Positions 10,815 through 21,515 of a stretch of DNA of 64,000 nucleotides are shown here, in pieces. The translations under genes and the position numbers were made by a program. How positions within the stretch are numbered: the stretch's first letter is position 1; each line of letters starts with the position of its first letter. The stretch is from Saccopteryx bilineata (taxonomy: Eukaryota > Chordata > Mammalia > Chiroptera > Emballonuridae). The notes under the pieces are model-generated. The model did no database searches. It was not told the origin of the DNA and worked only from the letters and a program-made list of their open reading frames with translations. The DNA is taken from NCBI RefSeq assembly GCF_036850765.1, contig NC_089495.1, positions 198,532,847-198,596,846 on the forward strand, read 5' to 3'.

Positions 10815-10890
10815 GTTCAATCACTGCTGTAGACCCAGCATCCAGAACATAAAGGGGCTCAATAAATATTTTGAATGAAATGGTAAACGA
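10815..10890 (+). mobile_element. L2 LINE 3' tail
   Basis: 'gacccagcatccagaacat' followed by 'ggggctcaataaatattttg' and 'aatgaaatgg' is the L2 3' tail pattern. A very short remnant. Confidence 0.55.
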
Positions 10891-10892
10891 AT

Positions 10893-11130
10893 GAGGGAAG
10901 TTTCTAGGTTTGCGGGCCCAGCTCTGAATTCCAGCACGGCTGCTTGATAGGTGCTGTCATGCGGGACAGTTACTTTACCTCTCAGGACCTCAGTTTCCTC
11001 CTCTGTGCAAATGAAGATCAGCGCTTGCGTCCCCTGGTTGTCGTGGGAGTTACAACAGACGGCATTTCCAAACATGCTTAGCAGCACGCGTTGCTTTAGA
11101 ATGACAGATGGGGATCTCGAGGCTTTGAGA
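10893..11130 (+). mobile_element. MIR SINE
   Basis: MIR order: 'ttactttacctctcagga', 'cctcagtttcctcctctg', 'tgcaaatgaagatcagcg', 'gttgtcgtgggagttaca', 'aaacatgcttagcagcac'. Good core match. Confidence 0.75.
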
Positions 11131-11493
11131 GGTGGAGAGGTTGGCCAAAGTTTCCAGGGGGCAAAAGATGTAGGAGGGAGAACCCAGCTACTCGCCATCA
11201 TTCGGGTGTAGTTCCCTTCCCAGGACCAAATGGGGTCTTGTACAGTCTGAAGGGGGCCCGTTCTGTTGTTTCCAGACGTCAGGGGAGAGAGCTAGAAATT
11301 CTGACTTATTCACGGGATTGTAGTTTTGTCCCTGTCCACATGGGGCCGCTGTGGAACACCAGTCTTGTGCAGCCCTGTGAGCCCTGGTACACAGAGGTCA
11401 TGATGTCCTTGCTGGCATAAATGCTTGGGCAGCTCCCAGTGGTGGGTTTCAGGAGTGAGGGGTCCCAGAATGGGCCAGGGTGCACCTGCTTTT

Positions 11494-11698
11494 TTTTTTT
11501 AATTTTTTAATTTTATTTATTCATTTTTAGAGAGGAGAGAGAGAGGGAGAGAGAGAAACAGAGAGAGAGAGAGAAGGGGGGAGGAGCTGGAAGCATCAAC
11601 TCCCATATGTGCCTTGACCAGGCAAGCCCAGGGTTTCGAACCAGCGACCTCAGCATTTCCAGGTCGACGCTTTATCCACTGCACCACCACAGGTCAGC
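11494..11698 (-). mobile_element. tRNA SINE (second family), full length
   Basis: Reverse of GCCTGACCTGTGGTGGTGCA. The head carries a B box GGTTCGAAACC, then 'tgggcttgcctggtcaagg' and 'cacatatgggagttgatg', a CT-rich region and a 'ctctaaaaatgaataaat' tail. Target duplication TGCACCTGCTTTT is exact at 11481-11493 and 11699-11711. Several further copies lie in this window. Confidence 0.85.
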
Positions 11699-11711
11699 TG
11701 CACCTGCTTTT

Positions 11712-12179
11712 ATTACGGTAAGATGCCAGCAGTTGGATTCCCAAGTCCTTTGGTAGGCTGCCTCTAAAACTTAGCGAAATCATTGTTCTGATTTGAAGTT
11801 GTAGTAGCTTCATCTCCTCTTTTGTCCCGGGAGGGTGATGAACGGGGAGGTAGTAACCAGCTCTGGGAGGCCATGCTGGGGTCTGGTTCCTCCCCCAGGG
11901 AGGACTTCCTTCAGCACTAAGTTTAAGTTAGGGCCCCTCTGTCACACACATGCATGGTGTCCCGGGCTTCAATTGGATTGTACCCATTACATTGGTAATA
12001 ACTCGGATATTTGTGTGATTATTTGCATAATGCTTGCCTCTCCTCCACAACTGGGGGCCCTGCGAGGGTAGGTACCGGGAATAGCTTCCCACTTCTGGGT
12101 TCTCGAGGCCCAGTCCGGCGTCTGGCATGTAAGGAGAATTTGGTGACTGGGAATACACGATCCGAGAGAGGCAACAGCT
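11712..12179. other. Unique sequence, no gene seen
   Basis: Repeat-poor sequence between a SINE and a MIR. No exon-like signal was recognised. Confidence 0.5.
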
Positions 12180-12360
12180 CAACCGTCAGCTCCGTTGTGA
12201 ACCGTCTCGGCTGTGAGGTCGGGGGCTGGTTGTCCAATCTCTCCATACTTCTGTTTCCCCATCTGAAAAGGGGAAACAAATGTTCCACTTCAAAGGGGTG
12301 ATGAGAGGATTGAATAACACAAAGCAGGAAAAACACAGCACAATGCCTGGCACGTGGGTT
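12180..12360 (+). mobile_element. MIR SINE abutting a pyrimidine tract
   Basis: MIR order: 'gtgaggtcgggggctggttg', 'catacttctgtttcccca', 'tctgaaaaggggaaacaa', 'ggtgatgagaggattgaa', 'agcacaatgcctggcacg'. It ends exactly where the CCCT-type microsatellite starts. Confidence 0.7.
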
Positions 12361-12906
12361 TTCTTTCCCTCCCTCCTTCCCTCCCTCCCTCCCTCCCTCC
12401 CTTCCTCCCTCCCTTCCTCCATCTCTCTCTTCCCTCCCCTCCCTCCCTCCCTCCCTCCTTCCCTCCATCCCTCTCCTCCCTCCCTCCATCCCTCTCCTCC
12501 CTCCCTCCCTCCCTCCCTCCATCTCTCTCCTCCCTCCCCTCCCTCCCTCCCTCCCTCCCTCCTTCCCTTCCTCCCTCCCTCCCTCCTTCCCTCCATCCCT
12601 CTCCTCCCTCCCTCCATCCCTCTCCTCCCTCCCTCCCTCTCTCCCTCCCTCCCTCCCTCCCTTCCTCTCCTCTCCTCCCTTCCCTCCCTCCCTCTCTCTT
12701 TCCCTCCCTCCATTCCTCTCCTCTCCTCCCTTCCCTCCCTCCCTCTCTCCTTCCTTCCCTCCATCTCTCCCCTCCCTCCCCTTCCTCCCTCCCTCCCTCC
12801 ATTCCTCTCCTCCCTTCCCTCCCTCCCTCTCTCCTTCCTTCCCTCCCTCCATTCCTCTCCTCCCTTCCCTCCCTCCCTCTCTCTTTCCCTCCCTCCCTCC
12901 ATCCTC
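12360..12906. repeat. Pyrimidine (CCCT/CTTCC) satellite tract, ~550 bp
   Basis: Nearly uninterrupted C/T sequence on the + strand, built of CCCT, CTTCC and CTCTCC units with occasional 'ccat'. Longer blocks recur inside it: 'tccatccctctcctccctc' occurs several times near 12472-12640, and 'ccattcctctcctc' near 12710, 12800 and 12850. It gives the longest open frames in the window (269-287 codons; Pro/Ser/Leu on +, Gly/Glu/Arg on -), which are composition artefacts. Homopurine-homopyrimidine mirror sequence of this length can form triplex, and the GGGA-rich strand could form G-quadruplex structures. Confidence 0.95.
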
Positions 12907-12935
12907 ACACTGCTCAACTGCTCAGTCTCTCGGAG

Positions 12936-13132
12936 TTTTATGTGTGTATGTATGTGTTTGTGTGGATGTCTGTGCTTGTCTGTGTATATGTCCATGTGTA
13001 TTCATGCATGTTTTTATATATGTGCTTTTGTGTATAGTATATGTGTTTGTATGTGTGCATGCTTTTGTATTTATGTGTGTGCTTGTGTTTGTGTGTCAAG
13101 CATGTGTGTGTGTGTGAACACATGTGTGCATC
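12936..13132. repeat. TG-rich (TGTATG) degenerate microsatellite
   Basis: About 200 bp of imperfect TG, TGTA and TTTG alternation directly follows the pyrimidine tract. Alternating purine-pyrimidine sequence favours Z-DNA. The frames in it (M/C/V/F-rich) are artefacts. Confidence 0.9.
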
Positions 13133-13509
13133 TCCAGCACTGAGCAAACCTTGGGTAGAGGAGTTGGTGTTTCTGGGTCAGGGGCCCCACTGCCTGGGAG
13201 GCGTGTACGGAGCGGAGCGGGCGTGTTAGGACAGTGTAGTCCTCAGAGGTGTCCTCACCTGCCCTGGTGGTAGCTCCGCCCACCAGCCGCCCACAGGGGA
13301 GGCGGCCTGGTTGTGATGAGAGCTTAGTACCCACGCGCCTGAGCCCATCTTTCTCCTGCGTCAGCCTGCGTGTTCGGGGGCTCCTCCTGGCCTGTCAGCC
13401 GGGCAGGATGGGATTTCGGAAGGTGGGAACAGGGCAGGTTGAGGGAACTATTTTTTCTCCCTGGGGAATTGCTGAAGAGCTTATCAGGGGAGACCCTGGG
13501 GATGCCACC
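13133..13509. other. Unique GC-rich sequence, no gene seen
   Basis: GC-rich with scattered CpG. No repeat or exon was recognised. Confidence 0.5.
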
Positions 13510-13640
13510 CACTTGTGACCTTGGCAAGTTGTTCAGGTCTTGGAGCCTCGGTTTTCTCCCCTGTATAATGGGAATTTTTAAGTTGGGAATACAGCAGAGA
13601 GTATTAAATGCAAACATATACTCAGGCTGGGTGATCAGAG
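13510..13640 (+). mobile_element. MIR SINE
   Basis: 'gaccttggcaagttgttcag', 'gagcctcggttttctccc' and 'ctgtataatgggaatttt' give the MIR core in order, then 'gagagtattaaatgc'. Confidence 0.65.
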
Positions 13641-14374
13641 GAGCGAAGCAGTCTAATTTTAGGAGAAGAAACACTGAGGGTAGAATATTCTGACTTGAAG
13701 AGGTTTTCCAACCTCAGCCCACGGTTTCTACGTGAGCAGCCGAGTTGAGATCTGCTAACTTGCCAGTTCCAAAGAAAACAGAAATCTGTATTTTTACACA
13801 AAGTCCTGCAAACTCTCATGTTGGCAAACCGTTCAGATTTTCTTAAGACATTCTGCGTGGCGTAAATAAAGCAGCTCTCTGGTCTAGCTCCGTTGGTGAG
13901 GTCGGTACTCTGTGATGGGTGTGTACTAAACACTTCATTATATGCACATATTTTCCAGTCAAGTGCTCCTTCCCCTGGGATGAAAGACAGAGAGAACTGG
14001 GGAGAGGGAAAGAAGCAGAGAGGACACCCCCGCCCCCACCTCTGCTGTACAGGCAAACACCAGCGCACCACCTCCGTGGGGAGATGTTGGACGTGGGGGC
14101 TGCCAGGGTGTCTGACCTGCCCTCACTCACCACCACTGAGCTGCGGGATGTGGTTTCTCCGGAATAAAGATGATTCCGCTTGAAGGTGGAGGAATGCCTG
14201 CGTTGCCCAATCTGACATCCAGTGTCACCAGGCTAAGCCAGATGACACTGCACCCTCTGGGTTTGCAGATATCATCCAGTACCTTATGGGGTGGGGGCCA
14301 GGGTGGGGAGGTGAGCTCAGCTGTCCGCCCACCCTGATGCTTTTTCTCAAGTACATCCCAGTCAGTGTCCAGGG
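13641..14374. other. Unique sequence, no gene seen
   Basis: No recognised repeat. Open frames of up to 149 codons on the minus strand (13622-14071) look random in composition and have no matching splice context. Confidence 0.5.
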
Positions 14375-14490
14375 AGCTGAAACTGCCCTGGGCAAGTGAC
14401 TTCAACTTCCTGAGTCTCAGTTTCTTCATCTGTCAAATGGGGATAATAACGTCTGGCTCTCAACGTTTGTTAGAGTGTCTGGCTTGCTTG
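14375..14490 (+). mobile_element. MIR SINE core
   Basis: 'ctgggcaagtgacttcaac', 'cctgagtctcagtttcttc', 'atctgtcaaatggggata' is a strong MIR core match. Confidence 0.8.
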
Positions 14491-14799
14491 TGGCTCTCCA
14501 TCCTGCATCTGCCAGTGCTGCACAGAACCGATCACCACATTTGTTTCCTTCCACGCAGCCGAACTTTCAGAATAGTCCACCCGAGCCTGGTCCCACTCAT
14601 TCTTCCACAGTCCACCTGGGGGCCCCCAAAGATGGAAGGCTCAAGCGGTCATCCGTGGACACGTGCAAGTTTAGACCTCAGTGCATTCGGTCCCAAGGAG
14701 TTGAGGTTTCTTTAGCTTTAGGATTGGCAAAAAGAGAGGCAGAGGGTGGCAGAGATTAACATGGAAACGGTCGAACACTTCAGAGAAGAGAAGCTGCTG

Positions 14800-15010
14800 T
14801 GGGAATGGGCGGAAAGTGAATGAATGAAGTAGGAAATATTTTTTGAGCATTTGTTATGATTCTAGGCCCCTGAAATAGTGGTGAACAAGATAAGTGGGGT
14901 CTGCTATCCAGCCCCTGGAGCTCACAGCCCAGGAAGGAAGACCAACCCTGAGCAGAAATGACAGGTGTGGAGAAAGCTACCCAGAGGGATGCTCAGGGTG
15001 TGATGGGGAG
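14800..15010. mobile_element. Ancient LINE fragment (L1M/L2-type)
   Basis: 'aatattttttgagcatttg', 'ttctaggcccctgaaatag', 'tggtgaacaagataagtg' and 'cctggagctcacagccc' match the widespread mammalian LINE motif series 'tattgagcacctactatg', 'gttctaggcactgggg' and 'cagtgaacaaaacagac'. Whether it is L1M or L2 I cannot settle by eye. Confidence 0.6.
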
Positions 15011-15064
15011 GAACGCAAGCAGATCTGGCCGAGTCCGGCTCACTCTCCCAGAGGAAGCATGCCA

Positions 15065-15270
15065 GTGCTCTTAATGACAATAACAATTATGACTGACAAT
15101 TACTGAGGGCTTCCCATTTACCTCACACTCTGCATGCATGAGCTCATCAAATCCCAAAGCAAGCCACTGAGATACATATTTTAAAGAAGCCGTGGTTCTG
15201 GGAGGTGAAATAGTGTCCGCAGTCCCTTGGCCATCCATTCGTAAAGTCAAGACCTCATGGTTGTACGGTG
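15065..15270 (-). mobile_element. MIR SINE
   Basis: Reverse MIR: 'caattactgagggcttccc', 'atgcatgagctcatcaaatc', 'tgagatacatattttaaag'. It lies just behind a LINE remnant. Confidence 0.6.
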
Positions 15271-16122
15271 CCCAGACACAGCGATTGCCAGCAAATCCTG
15301 TTTGGAGGCTGGCCACCTGGGTGACACCAAGGGGCGGCCTCAAGCCTCCCTCTGTTCTTGCCTTCAAGGGCACACACAGGGTTCTCATAAGGCAAGAGGG
15401 TGAGACTCTGGGAGAGAAGACACCCTTGAAGGAAGGACTGGCACACAGGCAGGAAATGAGGGAAGGCTGTTTCCGTCTCTTCTCCCTGGGTGGTCTCCTT
15501 GTCACCTTCCTTCAGGGGCACACAGCCTCTGGATTCATTTAAACTTCCCGGGGAGGCTGTGTCTCCAGAAGGCTCGCACCATCTACGGAGTTAGGTCTCC
15601 CATAGGCATTTCTAACCTTCCCTTTCCGTTCAGCATCCTTTAATGGTTGAGGAGGGGCCCGAGGTCGACGCTTCTAAAGACTGAAGGGTGAAGGAAGTTG
15701 CCTGACTCCCAGCCTTCTCTGTGGCCACTTTGGGCTTCATGGAAAATCTCAGGGACCCATCCCTCGACTCAGCGAATGTGGCGGGAACGCGTGTTTGAGG
15801 CCTTCCCCACGCTCAGGTAACCCCCGAGGCCCGTGGGGGCCGGGAAGAGATCCACGGCATCGAGGCTTCCAGACACACGGCTAGCAAGATGCCTGACCAC
15901 TGGGAGGCTGCTTGGCGCTAGAAACGATTTTCTTTCCAGACTCTCCAGAGATGCTCATATGCATGCCCACAGCAATGGTGCCCCGCTTGGGTTTGACCTT
16001 CTAGGCAGTTGAGCAAATTTTTACTGGGCCTGGTTGAACCTGGGTAATGAAACGGAGAAAAGGCATAAAGCATTATTTTTAGAATTTAACCAGACAAGCC
16101 CTCTTTGTGGTTCTGATGCTTT
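15271..16122. other. Unique sequence, no gene seen
   Basis: About 850 bp with no recognised repeat. The local composition is mixed. Frames of up to 144 codons overlapping the MIR end are not protein-like. Confidence 0.5.
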
Positions 16123-16146
16123 AAAAAAAAAAAAAAAAAAAAAAAA
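16123..16146. repeat. Poly(A) run, 24 A
   Basis: A pure A run with no recognisable SINE body upstream. It may mark an old retroposon tail, or it may be a simple expansion. Confidence 0.9.
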
Positions 16147-17099
16147 CAACGAATCAAAAACACTTGTTTTTCATCTTCAGTTGGAAGCGGCCAGAACCCG
16201 AACTATTAAGGGCGGCAGGGAGGAGTGCAGGGGACCCCTCTGTAGTGCAGGCGCCCGGCCCAGACGGGCCGAGGTGAGAGGTGGGTGCTGGGGCGGGCAG
16301 CTGGGGAGGAGCTCAGGAGACAGCCCCCTATTTAGTAGAACACGCAGGAAGAATGGATGGCCTCACTGTGCCAAGACATGCTCTGGGAACTGGACATTCT
16401 GAAGATACGGCCCTGCCTGATCTCTCAGGACCTCAGCACGGATGCGAGAGAGAATACCGGGTCAAACAGCATACCCCAATGGGAAGCCTTGAGACAAGAT
16501 TTATATAGTAAAGTGCTGTGGTTTTGCACAGAGAGCAGTGACTAATTCTGCGGGGTCGGGGAAGGTGGTTGGATCACAGAAGGTGGTTGGGACCAGCTTC
16601 AAGAGTATTGACTTAAACTCTCAAGAATGTGTAACCCGAATCAGTCTTGACATCCCCCATGGCTTGGTCTGATTCTGGTGGTGTAGCAGAAGAGATAGTG
16701 AAAAAAGTAAACAAGTTCTTAAAAGTAGTTTAAACCTGTATTCAGTTACTGTAGGAAGAGCTAATGGGCAAGGGCTACCCGTGAACATCCCTCCTCTGTA
16801 CCCACTCAGTATTCTCTACGTGGGGTCTTCCCCCACAGCTCCCTCCATTTCCCAATCTCAAGTATCAATACATAAGCCTCTGCCACTCTTGTATTCTTTT
16901 AAAAGAACTATCCTTCCCCGGATGAACTACATCTCAGCTCTGTGTGTTAGACACTCAGTCTCTGCCTTCTCCAGGCCCCCTGAGCTAGGGAGAGGAGATG
17001 ACCCTGAACACTCAGATCCAATGATTGCCATTCCTGCTGCAGTTAAGTAGGGTTTCACTAAAGGGAGAATTAGGAAAAGGCCAACCAGGCAAAGGGGAC
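16147..17099. other. Unique sequence, no gene seen
   Basis: No repeat was recognised. A 'gaaggtggttgg' word is repeated near 16561-16590. Open frames of up to about 122 codons are random in character. Confidence 0.5.
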
Positions 17100-17530
17100 C
17101 CCTCAGATAAAGGCATAGAAGCTCAAAAGCAAACACCGTGCACGAGAGAGCCGTGAGTGTGAACGGAGCTGGGGACGCTCCTGAAGAAGTGTGTGTGGGT
17201 GTGTGTGTGTGGGTAGGGGGACAAGGTTGGGAGGGTCACATGGAACCAGATTGTGAGTGACCTTGAGGCCCAGGGCTAGGAACCTGGACCGGATCCTGAA
17301 AGGAATGGAATCTGTTGAAGGTTTTTTTGTTTGTTTTCAGTTTAGATAAGAGGGGATCAGTTCTGCATTTTAGGAAGATGATTCTCATGGCTGGCAGGGC
17401 GTGTCCATTGGATGCAGGGAGGGGCTGGTCGCCAGGAAACCAAGAAACAGTTGCAAATATCTGGGTAGTGAGTGAACTGGCGTGGCCAGGAGATGGGAAA
17501 GAGGGAATGGATGTCACGGTGGTTTCAAGG
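17100..17530. mobile_element. Ancient LINE fragment (L1M/L2-type)
   Basis: Motif series 'accagattgtgagtgacc', 'cctggaccggatcctgaaag', 'ggaatggaatctgttgaagg', 'ggaagatgattctcatgg', 'ggctggtcgccaggaaac' and 'gagggaatggatgtcacgg' follows a well-known mammalian LINE 3' region. A small GT-rich patch lies at about 17190-17211. Confidence 0.55.
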
Positions 17531-17929
17531 AACAGGCGGGGAGGACGGCTTCACATGCCCACCAGTGTTTTACTTATTTGTCAAGCTGGTTGTGAAAGGT
17601 ATTAGCACAGAACAGACGGCTACCCTGTGCCTCAACACCCAGCTGTGTGCGTAGTAGGGTGATTGCACCTGTAATTAATTACAAGCCCAGGCTTGGAAGC
17701 CACTTTCTGAAGAAATGGACCAGGAGATTCAGGACAAGCTTCTGGGTGGGGCTTCTCCACATTCCCAGCTTCCCTGGCCGCCTTCCACCCAGACTTCGGT
17801 CTCCAAGGACCAACCCGGCAGGACCGCCTCTTTCTCAACCCGCCGCGCCTCCCTGATTGGCTTGATGTCTCAGAGAAGGCCGTAAGGACTTCCTTCCCAG
17901 GGTGCAACCAAGAGTGGTGTGGATGAGCA
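17531..17929. other. Unique sequence, no gene seen
   Basis: Short GC-rich block between a LINE remnant and a MIR. Nothing was recognised. Confidence 0.5.
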
Positions 17930-18130
17930 CGGCCTTCAGACGGAGACAGACTCACGTTCCAACTCCCCGGGGCCGGATGAGTCACTTCGTCTGTCAGACC
18001 TTCAGTTTCATCGCCTATAAAATGGAAGACAGCGCCTCTCTTAGAAGGTGGTGAAATGATAAGATCACCCAGATGTGAAACCCTTACCTGTGCTTAGAAC
18101 ATAGCAGATGCTCAGTAAGTGTTCATTTGC
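17930..18130 (+). mobile_element. MIR SINE
   Basis: Complete MIR order: 'gagcacggccttcagacg', 'gatgagtcacttcgtctg', 'cttcagtttcatcgcctat', 'aaaatggaagacagcgcc', 'gcttagaacatagcagatg', 'ctcagtaagtgttcattt'. Confidence 0.8.
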
Positions 18131-18210
18131 TTCCATTGAATTTTGGCTTCCAAGTAGCCCCAAGCCCTTTTTATAGGTGAAGGAGTAACAGTGTTTGGTA
18201 ACTATTAAAA

Positions 18211-18350
18211 CCCCCCCCCCCTTTTTAAAAATTTTTAATTTTGCAGATGAGAACATAGAGGTTCAGGTTCATATATATAAACATATATGGTATTTTTAGA
18301 TATGGATGGTATATGTGTGTGCATATCCATCTAGATACCATATATATACA
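18211..18350. repeat. C-run and AT-rich low-complexity DNA
   Basis: A run of about 11 C is followed by T/A runs and a 'tatatataaacatatatgg' / 'catatatatacacc' patch. No element was recognised. Confidence 0.75.
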
Positions 18351-19244
18351 CCAATGAAGCAAACGCTAGTTGTAGAATCTCACAGTTGGAAACTTGACCT
18401 ACTTTAAGCTGGATCCCTGATTTCTGGCTCCAAAGAACTTTCAGAACCAAAGTGTCTATAGGATGATGGTGCCCAGCACTTGAGTTGAGCTCTAAGGGCC
18501 TGGGAAGTTGGCTTCTAAGGGCTGCCACAGAAAATCTGAGTCTCTGAGTATCAGCACTATCTTCTGTCCTCTTAGCTAGAGTCACTGGCTGAGTGGTCCC
18601 CTCCACAGGAGGCGGGCCCACCGTTCACCATGGCCTTAAGGAAACCGGGACCACCCCCTTCAGCCGCAATTGACCTACAGAACAAGAGCAGGGCAGAAGA
18701 AAGGAGTCACAGTCCAGACTCAGAAGGGGACACGCTGGAGCCCTTAGCAGCACAGCTCTCTGGCTGGGGACTTAAATGAAGACAGCCCCGGGAAGCTCTT
18801 CCTTCTGCCATGAGGGTCAACGGAACCCCATAAAGTTGTCTTAGTAAAGGGTTTTATGCCTTACAGGCATTTAACTCACACAGTTCAGGCTTTGAGAAAA
18901 AAGAGAGACAGGAAAACATGAATTTAAATAAATAGATCCTTCTGGCCATGCATCTGCTCAGTGAGCACAGGCACAGAGGGACCCCGAGTGGGCGGAGCTG
19001 ATGTGCTAGCCGGGTGTCCATTCAGGTCCCCCGCCCTTGCCGTGGGTGAGTGCCCCGCAGGGATGCCAGCAGGTAAAGGTTTGACTGTTTTCATGCAACG
19101 TCACCCCAAGTGCGTGTCCGTTTTACCCTCTAGTGCTCAAGTCAAGGAAAGGCAATTTGTTCCAATACTGGAGAGAAAACCTGGCCTTGTGGACAGATGG
19201 AGGGAAGGTGTGTGGATCCCCAGTGCGAATCCTGGGGGTGGGGT
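18351..19244. other. Unique sequence, no gene seen
   Basis: Mixed composition with no recognised repeat. Frames under 135 codons are not protein-like. Confidence 0.5.
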
Positions 19245-19597
19245 GGGGTCGGTGACTAATGATGCCTGCCAGTACCCAGTTCTTTTCCTCTTTCCAGTGC
19301 ACAGAGATGGGACAATTTTGTGTTTGGGTGGGGCCATGAGACAGGTTCTAACTAATGAGTGACGTGTGTTACTACTAGGTCAAACTATTTAATTGCCAAG
19401 GCAAGAAGCTCCAGAAATGTCTCTTTCCTTCTGGCCTGGTGGCAATTAATGGCCACTTTGTAAGCTTGGGATCCTGAGTGACGGACAAGCAAAACCTCCC
19501 TGTCTGTCTGTCTAAAACAAGTGGCGTTGAATGGGAGAGAAATCTCTGTGGTTTTATCTGAGCTTTGGAGTGGGCTTGTTAGAGCAGCATTGCCCAA
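19245..19597 (+). mobile_element. MLT1-like MaLR LTR (tentative)
   Basis: 'tttgggtggggccatgagac', 'aggttctaactaatgagtg', 'atctctgtggttttatctg' and 'gtgggcttgttagagcagc' parallel the MLT1 signatures 'gggtggggccatgtgac', 'gttctggccaatgg' and 'gtttgttacagcagc'. This would be a non-coding fossil LTR. Confidence 0.5.
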
Positions 19598-19694
19598 TAT
19601 ATCCTGATGCAGAGAATTTTCTTAAAGGGAATATTTTGGGTACTCATGAATGTCACTTGATGCTGTGACTTTGGAGTCTACATCCTGGTGGTTC

Positions 19695-19824
19695 CCTTTG
19701 AGGAGTAGCAGGTACCATTTATAGAGCCTCATGTTGTTTCAGCACTGTGCTGGGTGTACACAGTATCTCATTAAACCCTCACCACTGCTCCCGGAGAGTG
19801 ATAGAATAATTCTCGTTTTGTATG
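19695..19824 (-). mobile_element. MIR fragment, split by a SINE
   Basis: 'accatttatagagcctcatg', 'cagcactgtgctgggtgtac' and 'cagtatctcattaaaccc' give the reverse MIR 3' half. The continuation ('ttttgtagatgatactg') appears only after the SINE at 19825-20192, so the SINE landed inside this MIR. Confidence 0.6.
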
Positions 19825-20192
19825 TTTTTTTTTTTTTTTTTGTATTTTCTGAAGTTGGAAACGGGGAGGCAGTCAGACAGACTCCCGCATGCGCCTGACC
19901 GGGATCCACCTGGCATCCCCACCAGGGGGCGATGCTCTGCCCATCTTGGGGCATCACTCTGTGCAATCAGAGCCATTCTAGCGCCTGAGGCAGAGGCCAC
20001 AGAGCCATCCTCAGCGCCCGGGACAACTTTGCTCCAATGGAGCCTTGGCTGCGGGAGGGGAAGAGAGAGACAGAGAAGAAGGAGAGGGGGAGGGGTGGAG
20101 AAGCAGATGGGCGCCTCTCCTGTGTGCCCTGGCCAGGAATTGAACCTTGCACGCCAGGCCGACGCTCTACCACTGAGCCAACCAGCCAGGGC
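19825..20192 (-). mobile_element. Rhin-1-type tRNA SINE
   Basis: Reverse copy: T-rich tail, 'gtattttctgaagttgg', the body, then a head ending 'gagccaaccagccagggc'. Flanking TTTTGTATG/TTTTGTACG words at about 19816-19824 and 20193-20201 form a slightly decayed target duplication. The head has a deletion near the B box ('gaattgaaccttgcacgcc'), so its internal Pol III promoter is damaged. Confidence 0.85.
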
Positions 20193-20230
20193 TTTTGTAC
20201 GGTTTTGTAGATGATACTGTGTCTCTATGT

Positions 20231-20894
20231 TCCTGGTACATAGTTAGATACTGTTACATAGTTCGGTATTATTGCACAGTTAGATACTATGTTCAAATTC
20301 ACAAGGACGGGGATGGATTTTCAAGTCAGGTTTCCCTGGCACCAAAGCCAGTGCTCTCTCTGGTCTATTCACCTGCTCTCGCAGCTTCACAGCTAGTTTC
20401 TTCAGGAGAGAGTGCTCGGCCTCTGGAGACTTGGCAGTGGAACTGACCCACCTTGCCTCGGCCACCCTGGTGCCAGCCCCGTTCCTGTCGTGCGCCAAGC
20501 ACCCAACGCCTCCACTTACCCCACACCCCCTCCTACACTAATGATATCTACCTTCCCACCTCAGCAGGGTGTTCCACTGCCTAATTACTGTTTAGCAACC
20601 TTTGAGGGTGGAAAACATGACGTTCAGGGCTTAATGGTTAAAGGAGTCATGTTGAGCCCGGAGCAGAGCGGAGGGCTTGGTGGCTGGCTCGGAGCAGGGC
20701 AAGGATGCTGAGGGGTTCAGAACAACGAAGGCGTGTTGTATCCTGGAAGGGCAGGGACAAAGGCTCTGGGAGTGTCCGTTCAGCCTAAAGTCAAGATTCT
20801 GATATAATCTGGGTCACATGCTTGTAGAAACTACTGCCCACCACTGTCACTCCGATCCTACTTTGTAGTCCAACCCTCATTTCTGCCATCTTAC
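20231..20894. other. Unique sequence, no gene seen
   Basis: It begins with imperfect 'tagttagatactgttacatag' style repeats (20238-20295, about 15-20 bp units), then ordinary sequence without recognised repeats. Confidence 0.5.
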
Positions 20895-21115
20895 CACATA
20901 AATGGCGACCCGTTTACTGAGCACTTGTTATGCACCAGGAACCCGGATGGTAACCTGAGAGCCTTGTGATAACCTCATTTACTCCCCACCACCACGAGGT
21001 AGGGTTTGTCCCCCTCTGGAAAGTGACTCCTTCAAGGATGCACCAAGCTGGTTGGTGGCAGATCTGAACCCAGGTCTGTCTTGGCTCCTAAGCCTGGACT
21101 CTTGAACTCCAAGCA
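20895..21115 (-). mobile_element. MIR SINE
   Basis: Reverse MIR: 'tttactgagcacttgttatg', 'gataacctcatttactccc', 'accacgaggtagggtttg', 'ggcagatctgaacccagg'. Nearly full length, with the 'acagatgaggaaactg' part replaced. Confidence 0.7.
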
Positions 21116-21143
21116 GACATATGTTGCTTTTGAATGATGTTTA

Positions 21144-21339
21144 AAATAATTTTATTTATTTATTCATTTTAGAAAGGAGAGAGAGAGGGAGAGAAGAGAG
21201 AGACAAAGAGAGAGAAGGGGGAGGAGCAGGAAGCATCAACTCCCATATGTGCCTTGACCAGGCAAGCCCAGGGTTTTGAACCGGCAACCTCAGCATTTCC
21301 AGGTCGACGCTTTATCCACTGCGCCACCACAGGTCAGGC
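21144..21339 (-). mobile_element. tRNA SINE (second family), full length
   Basis: Reverse copy with 'caactcccatatgtgcc', 'ttgaccaggcaagccc' and 'aggtcgacgctttatcc', ending 'gcgccaccacaggtcaggc'. Exact target duplication TTGAATGATGTTTA at 21130-21143 and 21340-21353. Confidence 0.85.
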
Positions 21340-21467
21340 TTGAATGATGTTTAGAAGAACAAAGACAGGTCTCTTTGGAGTCACAGTGATGTGACTCTGG
21401 GACCACAGACCATGGGCCTGCACATTTTAATCTGTCTGAATGACAGTGCTGCTTCTTTAAAATGGGA

Positions 21468-21515
21468 GTTGTGTGTGTGTGTGTGTGTAATTTATATATT
21501 AATATATATTATTTA
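21468..21515. repeat. GT then AT microsatellite
   Basis: A short (GT)n run passes into 'aatttatatattaatatat'. No element was recognised. Confidence 0.8.

Noticed and set aside
12019..13143. Open frames of 227-287 codons on both strands
   Set aside because: They are translations of the pyrimidine tract and the TG-rich tract (Pro/Ser/Leu one way, Gly/Glu/Arg the other). They overlap in several phases and have no protein-like complexity.
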